Of a stretch of DNA of 64,000 nucleotides, positions 39,799 through 47,141 are shown piece after piece; position 1 is the first letter of the stretch; the number at the start of each line of letters is the position of its first letter. The DNA is from Streptomyces sp. TLI_171 (GTDB lineage: Bacteria; Actinomycetota; Actinomycetes; Streptomycetales; Streptomycetaceae). Location: contig NZ_RAPS01000001.1 in the NCBI RefSeq assembly GCF_003610255.1, positions 4,030,001 through 4,094,000 of the forward strand, read 5' to 3'. The translations under genes and the position numbers were made by a program. The notes beneath the pieces are model-generated. The model did no database searches. It was given only the letters and a program-made list of their open reading frames with translations, and was not told the DNA's origin.

Positions 39799-40611
39799 TC
39801 AGATCAGCGTCTCGATGACCGCCGCGACGCCGTCCTGCTCGTTGCTGACGGTGTGCCGGGCGACCGAGGCGAGCACCAGCGGGTGGGCGTTGGCCACCGC
39901 GTAGGACTGGCCCGCCCAGGCGAGCATCTCCAGGTCGTTGGGCATGTCGCCGAAGGCGACCACCTCGGCGGCGTCGATGCCCTGCTGGGCGCACCAGCGG
40001 GCCAGGCTGCTGGCCTTGGTGACGCCGGGGGCGCTGATCTCCACCAGCGGGATCGGGCTGGAGCGGGTGGTCTCGGCGAGCGGGCCGAGCGCCGCGCGGG
40101 CCCGGTCCAGGAAGACGTCCGGGTCGAGGTCGGGGTGCTTGGCGAGGATCTTGAACAGGCCGTCGACGTGGCCGCCGGCGAGCAGGTCCTCGGCCGGGCC
40201 GATCGGGTGCTCCTTGTCGGACTCCCACATCACCACGGTGTAGTCGGGCTCCCGGGCGAAGCCCGCCGGGAACTCGAACGCGAAGGTGGTGCCGGGCAGT
40301 TCGGTGCGCAACCGGTCGACCACGGTGAGCGTGTCGGCCGGGTCGAGCGGGGAGGTCTCCAGCAGCTCGCCGCGCCGCACGTCGACCACCGCACCGCCGT
40401 TGGAGCAGATCGCCACGCCGTGGCCGCCGATGTGCGGGCCGAGGTGGCGCATCCAGCGCGGCGGCCGCCCGGTGACGAACACCACCTGCACCCCGGCCTC
40501 CTCGGCGGCGGCCAGCGCGGCGGCCGTCCGGACGGAGACCGTCCCGCCGGAGCACAGCAGGGTGCCGTCGAGGTCGGTGGCGATCAGGCGGGGGCGCGGC
40601 GAGGAGGTCAC
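39799..40611 (-). CDS. Cof-type HAD-IIB phosphatase
   Basis: A 270-aa HAD hydrolase with the catalytic aspartates in IATDLDGTLL, a C2B cap, and the distal motif VAFGDMPNDLEML. It is a probable sugar-phosphate or flavin-related phosphatase. The start is uncertain between GTG 40611 and GTG 40629. It is a close relative of the gene at 60858 in this window. It converges with the GAF kinase, 8 bp from its stop. Confidence 0.85.
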   Translation of the reverse strand: MTSSPRPRLIATDLDGTLLCSGGTVSVRTAAALAAAEEAGVQVVFVTGRPPRWMRHLGPHIGGHGVAICSNGGAVVDVRRGELLETSPLDPADTLTVVDRLRTELPGTTFAFEFPAGFAREPDYTVVMWESDKEHPIGPAEDLLAGGHVDGLFKILAKHPDLDPDVFLDRARAALGPLAETTRSSPIPLVEISAPGVTKASSLARWCAQQGIDAAEVVAFGDMPNDLEMLAWAGQSYAVANAHPLVLASVARHTVSNEQDGVAAVIETLI

Positions 40612-40633
40612 CCGTCCATCTTCGCGCACTCGT

Positions 40634-40678
40634 GCGGGAACCGGACCCGCCCCGGCGGGGAGCGGGTCCGGTTCCCGC
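40634..40678 (-). terminator. Terminator of the lipoprotein gene
   Basis: A perfect 17-bp stem (40634-40650 with 40662-40678) around an 11-nt loop, 7 nt past the lipoprotein stop codon at 40685. Confidence 0.85.
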
Positions 40679-40684
40679 GGCCGG

Positions 40685-41581
40685 TCAGGCCGCGACGTTC
40701 AGGGTGAGCGCCGCGGTGTGCAGGGTGCCGCCGGTCCGGAACTGCAGGAACAGCCGCCAGTCGCCGGCCGCGGGCAGCTCGGCGTGGAACGGCAGCGTCG
40801 GGCCGCCGCCCGCGCCGGTCGCCGCGGTCTCCGGGTGCAGGTGCGCGAACGCCTGGTCACCGGCGTGGAAGGCGGTCAGGTGGGCGTACGTCTCCAGGTA
40901 CGGCTGCAGGTCGGTGACCGGCTGCCCGTCCTTGCCGACGCTCACCGTCAGCTCCCCGGCGACACCCGCCCTCGGGTTCCCGCTCACCGTCACGGTGTAG
41001 CCGTCGACGGTGGTGCTCGCGGCGGCCGCGGGCAGCGGCACCGGGGTTGCGGCGCCGGGGACGGCGGCGGTGCGGCTGAGCACCAGGCCGGTGCCCCGGC
41101 CGCTGCCCGCGTCGGGGACGAAGGAGGCGTACAGCCGCCAGTCTCCCGGCTGCAGGGCGGCCAGCGGGGCGGTCCAGGTGCCGTCGGGGTCCATCGTCGG
41201 GTGCAGGTGCTGGAACCCGGACAGGTCGGAGCGGATCGCGTAGAAGTGCATCTGCTGGGTCTGTTCAGGCCGGTACGCCGTCAGCGGCCGCCCGTCGGGG
41301 CCGGTGACGGTGAACCGGTACGCGCTGCCGGACAGCGCGCCGTCCAGCCGGTAGCCGCCCTGCTCGGCGGCCAGGCCGTCGGCAGCGGAGGCCGGGCCCG
41401 CCATGCCGTCGGGACCGTGGCTCATCCCGGCCATGTCGTGGCCGGTCGCGGAGGCGGAGGCGGCGCCGCTGTGGTCCATGCCGGACATCGGGTCGCTGCC
41501 GCAGGCGGCCAGGGTCAGCGTGAGGACGGCGGCGGCCGCCACGGCGGCGAGGGTGCGGCGGCGGGTGGTGGTGCTGGTCAT
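40685..41581 (-). CDS. Met/His-rich secreted lipoprotein, probably copper-handling
   Basis: A 298-aa exported protein. The signal peptide ends in the lipobox LTLAAC. The mature N-terminus is rich in Met and His (DPMSGMDHSG, then GHDMAGMSHGPDGM), a pattern typical of periplasmic or extracellular copper binding. Two beta-sandwich-like repeats follow, each with an FxHLHP motif (GFQHLHPTMD and AFAHLHPETA) and a GDWRLY/GDWRLF strand. The internal duplication is visible. Cu(I)/Cu(II) binding is inferred from composition and from the DUF6153-like neighbour, not proven. Confidence 0.75.
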   Translation of the reverse strand: MTSTTTRRRTLAAVAAAAVLTLTLAACGSDPMSGMDHSGAASASATGHDMAGMSHGPDGMAGPASAADGLAAEQGGYRLDGALSGSAYRFTVTGPDGRPLTAYRPEQTQQMHFYAIRSDLSGFQHLHPTMDPDGTWTAPLAALQPGDWRLYASFVPDAGSGRGTGLVLSRTAAVPGAATPVPLPAAAASTTVDGYTVTVSGNPRAGVAGELTVSVGKDGQPVTDLQPYLETYAHLTAFHAGDQAFAHLHPETAATGAGGGPTLPFHAELPAAGDWRLFLQFRTGGTLHTAALTLNVAA

Positions 41582-41636
41582 CGGGGTTCGCTCCAGGGTG
41601 CGCGCGCGGATGCGCGGTCGCGGACAGGGGGCGGCG

Positions 41637-41672
41637 CCCGGTCGGGCCCGGCCCGTGCCGGGCCCGACCGGG
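41637..41672 (-). terminator. Terminator of the DUF6153-like gene
   Basis: A perfect 16-bp stem (41637-41652 with 41657-41672) with the 4-nt loop CCGT, 9 nt beyond the stop codon at 41681. Confidence 0.85.
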
Positions 41673-41680
41673 TGGCGCCC

Positions 41681-42115
41681 TCACCTGCGGGCGACGCAGA
41701 CCCGGAGCAGCAACTCCCGCCCGCCGCCCGGGGGCGCGCGCCCGCCCCCGGCGTCCCCGGCGGCCACCGGCCGGGCGGACGGCGGGCGCGGGTGGGTCCA
41801 CGGCACGGCCGCGCCCGGCGCGGTCAGCGGCAGCGGGTCGCGGGCCTGGGTGGAGACGCAGGCGGCGGCCGAACTCCCGTGCGGCACAGGTCCGGTGACG
41901 CTCCGCTCGGCGTGGCCGTCGAGGTCGTGCCGCAGCCCGGCCGCGCCGGCCGACGGCTCCGGCGCCATCCGGTGACAGCCCGCGGCGCTCGCCGGACTGC
42001 CGTGCATCAGGAACAGTCCGAGCAGCAGCGCGCACAGCACCGCCCACCGGGCGGCCGTCCGCCCGGCCGGTGCCGGTTCGGTGGCCCGCCCAGTCCGCTC
42101 CATCGGGGTCACCAT
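41681..42115 (-). CDS. DUF6153-like small membrane/secreted protein
   Basis: A 144-aa protein with one N-terminal hydrophobic helix (WAVLCALLLGLFLMHGSPASA) followed by a His/Ala/Pro-rich, low-complexity region, two cysteines and the end RELLLRVCVARR. The pattern matches the DUF6153 proteins that accompany copper-associated lipoproteins and DUF305 proteins in Streptomyces; this match is from memory. The ATG at 42115 is preferred over 42103, since both leave the helix intact. It is upstream of and on the same strand as the lipoprotein, but a strong terminator lies between. Confidence 0.6.
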   Translation of the reverse strand: MVTPMERTGRATEPAPAGRTAARWAVLCALLLGLFLMHGSPASAAGCHRMAPEPSAGAAGLRHDLDGHAERSVTGPVPHGSSAAACVSTQARDPLPLTAPGAAVPWTHPRPPSARPVAAGDAGGGRAPPGGGRELLLRVCVARR

Positions 42116-42298
42116 ACCCCCACCCCGTATATACCGTCGGTAGGTCGCCACGCGGATGTCGCGGGGATGTCGTGCGGATGTTGCGCACCCAGTGCCCGGC
42201 GCATCGCCGAAGTCGTCCGGAATCTCCGGGAGTTCGCGTGTTCGAAGCGGTCCGCCTAGAGTTCCGCCGACGAACCACGCCGAACGAACGGGGAGAAC

Positions 42299-43249
42299 GT
42301 GGCGGGCAGACGCGCAGCGGGCGGGGCGAGCACGATGGACCGAACGGCAGCCGCGGGGGCGGAAGCGGCGTACTGGCGGGCGATGGCGGACGCCGACGCG
42401 AGGGAGGCCCGGCGGAAGCGGACCGTCGGCATCACGATCACCGCCACCGCGGCGGTGGCCGTCGGCGCGATGGTGGCCGTCGCGGTGATGGTGCAGGACC
42501 GGGGAGCGGACGGGCCGTCAACCGCCCCGACCGCGGCGGCGGCCGCGGGGGCGCCCTCGCCCTCCGCGGGAACCGACCTCACCACCACGACCGACGCCGC
42601 CGGGGCTCCGGACTCCGCGGCCGTCCCCGGGCTCACCCTCGGCCCCGCCGCCAAGGCGGGCCCCGCCGAGGGCCGCAGCGGTCAGGCCGTGCAGCTCACC
42701 GGCAGCGGCGACGCCTGGGCGGAGGCGGCCGGGGCGAGCGTGGACACCGGCAAGGACTTCACCGTCTCCGCCGTGGTCCGCAACGACGCGGCGAGCGCCT
42801 CCAAGGCCGCCCTGTCGCAGAACGGCGAGCAGTTCTTCTCGTTCTACCTCGGGCGCGAGGACTCCTCCGCCGCGACCCGCAACCGCTGGGTGTTCAAGGT
42901 GCAGACCGCCGCGGAGACCGGGAAGACCGTGATGGCGCTGTCCTCCGGCGCCGCCGCCACCGGCCGCTGGACCACCCTCACCGGCGTCTACAACGCCAAG
43001 GCCAAGACCATCTCGCTGTACGTCGACGGCGCCCTCGCCCAGACCACCGCGGCACCCGCGGTGATCCCCGGCAAGGGCCCGCTGGAGATCGGCCGGGCCC
43101 GCTACAAGTCCGCGTGGGCGGACGCCTGGAAGGGCGCGGTCACCGGAGTCCGGGTCTGGAAGAAGGCCCTGACGGCCGATCAGGTCGCCAAGGCCGCCGC
43201 CGGCGACGCCGCCGCCCCGGCCCCCAGCGCCGGGCTGCTGACCCCCTGA
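42299..43249 (+). CDS. Membrane-anchored LamG-domain protein
   Basis: A 316-aa protein with one transmembrane helix (about residues 42-66), a Ser/Ala/Pro-rich linker and an extracellular concanavalin A-like/LamG domain of about 200 aa. The domain strands are recognisable: FTVSAVVRND, FSFYLGRED, WTTLTGVYNAKAKTISLYVDG and GAVTGVRVWKKALTADQV. The GTG at 42299 has GGGAG 3-4 nt before it. Such domains bind carbohydrate or protein ligands at the cell surface. The ligand is unknown. Confidence 0.8.
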   Translation: MAGRRAAGGASTMDRTAAAGAEAAYWRAMADADAREARRKRTVGITITATAAVAVGAMVAVAVMVQDRGADGPSTAPTAAAAAGAPSPSAGTDLTTTTDAAGAPDSAAVPGLTLGPAAKAGPAEGRSGQAVQLTGSGDAWAEAAGASVDTGKDFTVSAVVRNDAASASKAALSQNGEQFFSFYLGREDSSAATRNRWVFKVQTAAETGKTVMALSSGAAATGRWTTLTGVYNAKAKTISLYVDGALAQTTAAPAVIPGKGPLEIGRARYKSAWADAWKGAVTGVRVWKKALTADQVAKAAAGDAAAPAPSAGLLTP

Positions 43250-43265
43250 CGGCTCCAACGGCGGA

Positions 43266-43295
43266 GCGGGGAAGGCCACTGACGGCCTTCCCCGC
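43266..43295. terminator. Bidirectional terminator
   Basis: GCGGGGAAGGCC (43266-43277) pairs with GGCCTTCCCCGC (43284-43295), 6-nt loop, between the convergent LamG-protein and ParB-like genes. Confidence 0.85.
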
Positions 43296-43315
43296 CCCGC
43301 ACCCCGACCCGGCTC

Positions 43316-44383
43316 TCAGCCCAGGCCGTTGACCTTCTTGTACTCGATCGCGTACGCCAGCTTGCCCGGCTTGGCGTCCGTGTACGGCTTGCTCAGCTTG
43401 TCGAACTCGCCCTTGTTGGCGGCCTTGCCGGCGTTCCACTGGTCCAGCGCGTCCAGGTCGTCGGCGGTGAAGCCGTTGTTGACCACGGTGCTCTTCGGCA
43501 GCGCGGTCATCGCCTGGGTGGTGCTCTTGACCGCGGCCAGGTAGCTGGTCAGGTCCGTCCGGTCCCAGCCGGACAGGTCGACCGGCGCGGCGTCCCGGAT
43601 CCAGCTGCCCCAGTAGAACTCCTGGAACGGCAGCGAGTTCTGGGTGTAGCCGATGTCGCGGCCGAAGTAGAGCAGGCTGCGGTACTTGTCGTTCTGGAAG
43701 TTGTCCAGACCGACCGAGGTCGGCAGCTTGTTGATCTTGACGGGGTTGCCCTCGGGGTCGCTGAGGTACACCCACTTCTCGGCCTGCATCCGCGCCCAGA
43801 AGTCCTTCTGGGTCAGGGTGCTCAGGTTCGCCAGCACCCGCAGCCGCACGTGCAGGTTCGCGCCGCCGTCCGGCGTCTCGTAGAACGAGGTCAGCGTGTG
43901 GTGGCCGTCGGTCAGGAACGGCTCGCCGCCGGGGCCGATCACCACGGTCTTCATCGCGGCCACACTGTCCGCGGTCTCACCGCCGACCGGCAGCGTGCAG
44001 GTGAACGAGGACGGGTCGTCCAGGCGCGCGTCCGGCTGCGCCGCGACCGCCTCGATCCGGCCGTCGGCCTCGCACCAGTCGCTGAACTTCTTGTTGATCG
44101 CGTCCTTGCCCAGCGTGTACCGGCCGAGCTTGTAGTACACCTCGTCGTAGCCCAGCGACGGCTGGGTCGGGTGCACGTCGCCGATCCGCACGTCGAGCAG
44201 CTCGCCCGGCTGGGCGCACAGGTACCCGGCGAACGGGGTGTGACGGTTGTCGTGCCCGCAGAACGACGGGCGCTCACCCGGCGCGCCGGGCGCCGCGAAC
44301 GCGGTCGGCGCAGTGGCGGCCACGGTGGCCAGGGCCGCACCGACCGCCAGCAGCGGCACGGCGGACGGGACTCGGAATCGCAT
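43316..44383 (-). CDS. Secreted ParB-like (ParBc_2) protein
   Basis: A 355-aa exported protein: the signal peptide ends near AFAAPGAPG (about residue 30) and four cysteines could form disulfides (SFCGHD, YLCAQP, DWCEAD and FTCTLP). The segment ELLDVRIGDVHPTQPSLGYDEVYYKLGRY, given here in gist, together with FLTDGHHTL is the ParB/sulfiredoxin-type fold labelled ParBc_2 in databases. Secretion separates it from chromosome partition ParB: it is probably an extracellular enzyme of unknown activity, with nuclease suggested only by the fold name. Confidence 0.75.
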   Translation of the reverse strand: MRFRVPSAVPLLAVGAALATVAATAPTAFAAPGAPGERPSFCGHDNRHTPFAGYLCAQPGELLDVRIGDVHPTQPSLGYDEVYYKLGRYTLGKDAINKKFSDWCEADGRIEAVAAQPDARLDDPSSFTCTLPVGGETADSVAAMKTVVIGPGGEPFLTDGHHTLTSFYETPDGGANLHVRLRVLANLSTLTQKDFWARMQAEKWVYLSDPEGNPVKINKLPTSVGLDNFQNDKYRSLLYFGRDIGYTQNSLPFQEFYWGSWIRDAAPVDLSGWDRTDLTSYLAAVKSTTQAMTALPKSTVVNNGFTADDLDALDQWNAGKAANKGEFDKLSKPYTDAKPGKLAYAIEYKKVNGLG

Positions 44384-44693
44384 GACACTCCCTGCGAACG
44401 GCTGGATGTGGTCCGCGAGCGTGCCAGCGGGCAGCCAACTCCCGGCGTCACCGCCATGGACGCCCGGCGAACGCGGATGAACGATCCGTCCGGACCGCCC
44501 GCACCGCGTTCGCCGGGGGTCAGTCGCGCCCCCTGCCGGGAGAATGCGCCAGATCGATTCGCGTCCGCACCTACTGAGATTTCGTCATGCCTCTGTGCTC
44601 GAACTCACTGGCATCACCCGATGACCATGCCCCCACCCGAGCGCATACGCACCACATGGATTCCCTGCTCCGTTCCTGGTACGCACTGTCGCC
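44384..44693. other. Intergenic region, no gene seen
   Basis: This 310-bp gap separates the ParB-like start and the LLM-oxidoreductase stop, both on the minus strand. It is locally less GC-rich (around 44,570-44,700) and must hold the ParB-like promoter. I see no convincing ORF, RNA or repeat. Confidence 0.6.
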
Positions 44694-45581
44694 TCAAGCG
44701 AGTTGGGCCAGGCCCTCGGTGGCGATCCGCTCGAAGACAGTCAGGTCATTGGCGAAGATCGAGTCCGGCACCGGCCAGTGGATCACTAACTCGGTGATGC
44801 CCAGCTCCTGGTAGCGGCCCGCCCAGTCGACGAAGGCGCCCACAGACTGCAGCGGCTTCTCCGCCGTCGAGCCCTGGAGCAGCACCTTCTCCAGCGTCGC
44901 CACGTCCCGGCCGGTCCCCGCGCAGGCCGCCGTCAGCTTCTCCACCTGCTTCGCGATCACCCCGGGCGCCTGCTCCACCGGCACCTCCGCCGGCCCGCGC
45001 GGGTCCCCGTACGTCACCCACCCCTGCCCGTACTCCGCCGCCAGCCTCAGCCCGCGCGGTCCGGTCGCCGCCACGTAGAACGGCACCCGGGGCGTCTGCG
45101 CGCAGCCCGGAATGTTCCGCGCCTCCACCGCCTCGTAGTACGTCCCCTCCCGCGTCGTCGCGTCATGCCGCAGCAGGTCGTCCAGCAGCGGCAGGAACTC
45201 CGCGAACCGGTCCGCCCGCTCCTTCGGCGACCACGCCTCCTGCCCCATCGCCGTCGCGTCGTACCCCGTCCCGCCGGCCCCGATCCCCAAGGTCAGCCGC
45301 CCGCCGGACACGTCGTCCAGGGTGATCAACTCCTTGGCGAGCGTCACCGGATGACGGAAGTTCGGCGAGGTCACCAGCGTCCCCAACCGGATCCGCTCGG
45401 TGGCCGTCGCCGCCGCCGTCAACGTCGGCACCGACCCGAACCACGGCTCCTCCCGGAAACTCCGCCAACTCAAGTGGTCGTACGTATAGGCCGCGTGGAA
45501 GCCGAGGTCCTCGGCCCGCCGCCACACCTTCTGCCCCTCACTCCACCGGTGGATGGGGAGGATCACCGTGCTCAGACGCAT
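44694..45581 (-). CDS. LLM-class flavin/F420-dependent oxidoreductase
   Basis: A 295-aa TIM-barrel protein of the luciferase-like monooxygenase class. Signatures are ERIRLGTLVTSPNFRHPV, GGRLTLGIGAGG and RVPFYVAATGPRGLRLAAEY. In actinomycetes many of these use F420 rather than FMN; the cofactor is not decided here. The ATG is at 45581. No operon partners are visible. The substrate is unknown. Confidence 0.85.
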   Translation of the reverse strand: MRLSTVILPIHRWSEGQKVWRRAEDLGFHAAYTYDHLSWRSFREEPWFGSVPTLTAAATATERIRLGTLVTSPNFRHPVTLAKELITLDDVSGGRLTLGIGAGGTGYDATAMGQEAWSPKERADRFAEFLPLLDDLLRHDATTREGTYYEAVEARNIPGCAQTPRVPFYVAATGPRGLRLAAEYGQGWVTYGDPRGPAEVPVEQAPGVIAKQVEKLTAACAGTGRDVATLEKVLLQGSTAEKPLQSVGAFVDWAGRYQELGITELVIHWPVPDSIFANDLTVFERIATEGLAQLA

Positions 45582-45739
45582 ACCGCCGACCCTACGCGCA
45601 CACGGGTGCGCGGCCTCGCCGGCAGAGCGATCTCCGTGGACGCCGGGGATATTGCAGGAACTCTTTGATTGACTCGGAACTGACGGGCCCCAGGAGCACG
45701 GACTCGCAGGCCCCTGGGCGACGACGAACAGCGCTCTTC

Positions 45740-45764
45740 ACAAGTGATGTACTACACTTTTCCC
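45740..45764 (+). promoter_or_regulatory. Putative promoter/operator of the toxin-antitoxin pair
   Basis: AAGTG (45741-45745) and CACTT (45754-45758) flank TGTACTACA, giving nested inverted repeats. TACACT (45752-45757) looks like a -10 element 8 bp before the GTG at 45765, the spacing expected for a leaderless mRNA. Autoregulation by the antitoxin is likely. Confidence 0.5.
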
Positions 45765-46046
45765 GTGGACACTCCTCGCTCCGGTAAGACCCGCGTCACC
45801 AGCGTCTCCTTGCGCACCGAGACGTTGGAGGCGATCCGCGCGCGCGCCGGAAAGCAGGGCGTCTCCTCCTACATCGAGGAGGCCGTGCAACGGCAACTCC
45901 AACGCGAAGCCATCGATGAGTACATCGCCGCCGTCGAGGCGGAGCACGGCCCTGTCGATCCGGCCGAAGTGGCGGCCAGGGCCGAGCGCGTCCGGGCCCA
46001 CCACGCCGCCCACCGTGAGACTCCCGCCCCGGCGGATGCGGCGTGA
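45765..46046 (+). CDS. VapB-type antitoxin (RHH-like)
   Basis: A 93-aa acidic protein. Its N-terminal segment TRVTSVSLRTETLEAIRARA suggests a ribbon-helix-helix DNA-binding fold, and its C-terminal helices (EAIDEYIAAVEAEHGPVDPA) probably neutralise the toxin. The GTG at 45765 lies directly behind the -10-like element. The stop overlaps the toxin GTG (GTGA), the usual translational coupling of these pairs. Confidence 0.78.
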   Translation: MDTPRSGKTRVTSVSLRTETLEAIRARAGKQGVSSYIEEAVQRQLQREAIDEYIAAVEAEHGPVDPAEVAARAERVRAHHAAHRETPAPADAA

Positions 46047-46435
46047 GCGGAACGCTCATTCTTGACAGCGAGGCGCTCTCCAAACTCTCCCGCCGCCACC
46101 GGGACATGACGCTCTGGCTGGACGTTGCCCGCAACCTCGATCTGCTGGTCGTCACCAGCGCGGCGACGCTGGTCGAAGCCCGCGACCCGAAAGTGCCGCA
46201 GGCCGCGTTCGATCACGCCGTCTCCCTCACCAAGGTGCGCCCCGTCACGGAGGAGATCGCCCGCGCCGCAAGCAAACTTCTCGTTGCCGAGGGGCTGCAC
46301 GGCCACAAGCACGCCATCGACGCGATGCTCGCGGCCACGGCTCACCTCGAACGGGGTGACGTCACCGTCGTCACGAGCGACACGGCCGACCTGCGCAGGC
46401 TCTGCCAACCGCGCATCGCGGTCGAGGCGATCTGA
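46043..46435 (+). CDS. PIN-domain toxin (VapC-like)
   Basis: A 130-aa PIN-domain ribonuclease. Acidic active-site residues are visible in LILDSEALSKL (Asp8), LVEARD (Glu), HAIDAMLAATA (Asp) and VVTSDTADL (Asp). These make up the Mg2+ site that cleaves tRNA or rRNA in VapC toxins. It is translated from an overlapping GTG after the antitoxin. The length is typical. Confidence 0.85.
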   Translation: MSGTLILDSEALSKLSRRHRDMTLWLDVARNLDLLVVTSAATLVEARDPKVPQAAFDHAVSLTKVRPVTEEIARAASKLLVAEGLHGHKHAIDAMLAATAHLERGDVTVVTSDTADLRRLCQPRIAVEAI

Positions 46436-46603
46436 GCGCCTGCCCCACCGCCATACCTGCTGCCTCGCATGCGTGGCATCGCCTCCGGCCCGGCCTTTAG
46501 GCGAAATGAAGGAGATCGGAGAGCCACACTTTTCCTGCCAGGAAGAAATTGGTATTGCACCGCGAATTCCGTCCATGGTGGTGTCGATTGCTGGCGCCGG
46601 CGA

Positions 46604-46880
46604 CTACGCCGCGGGAGTCGGAACCTGCAGGGTCGCGCCGGACAGGTCGGCGCGGTCGAGCAGGGCGCGGCGGAAGAGGGCCGGCCACGGACGGCGGTGA
46701 GGCCGGTTCCGGTCAGGCGGGCGGCGTGCAACAGTGCGCCGCGTAGGTCGGCCCCGTCGAGGTCGTCCAGCTGAGCACCGCGGAGGTCGCAGGCTCCGGC
46801 CGTCTCCGCCGCGTGGGTTCACCCCCCCCCGCAGCGTGCCGTCCCGCAGGGTTGCCTCCCGGGTGAAGGTGGGGCGCCGG
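46604..46880 (-). pseudogene. Degraded pentapeptide-repeat remnant
   Basis: Reading on the minus strand, pentapeptide-type repeats appear in pieces and in two frames: TFTREATLRDGTLRG near 46,870-46,830, then ACDLRGAQLDDLDGADLRGALL (about 46,795-46,730) in another frame, then LFRRALLDRADLSGATLQ near 46,680-46,615 back in the first frame with a stop at 46604. A 9-base C run (46822-46830) lies at the first switch. No intact start is found. The surrounding 46,436-47,141 has no other gene that I can support. Confidence 0.55.
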
Positions 46881-47141
46881 GGCCGGTCTGCTGAACGGTC
46901 GGGTCCGGTTGGTTACCTGCCTGGCGGTGCCGCGGGAAGACCACCGCACACCGGTGCGACGGTCATCGGCGGGCACCCGCCGGGTAGCGGGCTTCTCCGG
47001 GCCCTGACCATGGGCGACGGTATTCGCTCCCCCGCCGGAGCGGTCCGGCTGCTCAGGGGGTGATGTGGGGGTGGTCCGAACCGCGCCCTAGGCTCGGCGT
47101 CGCATCCCGAGACGCGGGAGCGACGACTGTGGAGGGTACGG

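Noticed and set aside
42113..42140. CsoR-type copper operator upstream of the DUF6153-like gene
   Set aside because: ATACCCCC gives one half, but the expected GGGGGTAT half is missing. The evidence is too weak to call.
43316..44383. Chromosome-partition ParB
   Set aside because: The protein has a cleavable signal peptide and cysteines and lacks the ParB helix-turn-helix. Only the ParB-like fold is shared.
44587..44814. A 75-aa plus-strand ORF near the LLM gene
   Set aside because: It overlaps the end of the LLM oxidoreductase in antisense and shows no domain or ribosome-binding site.
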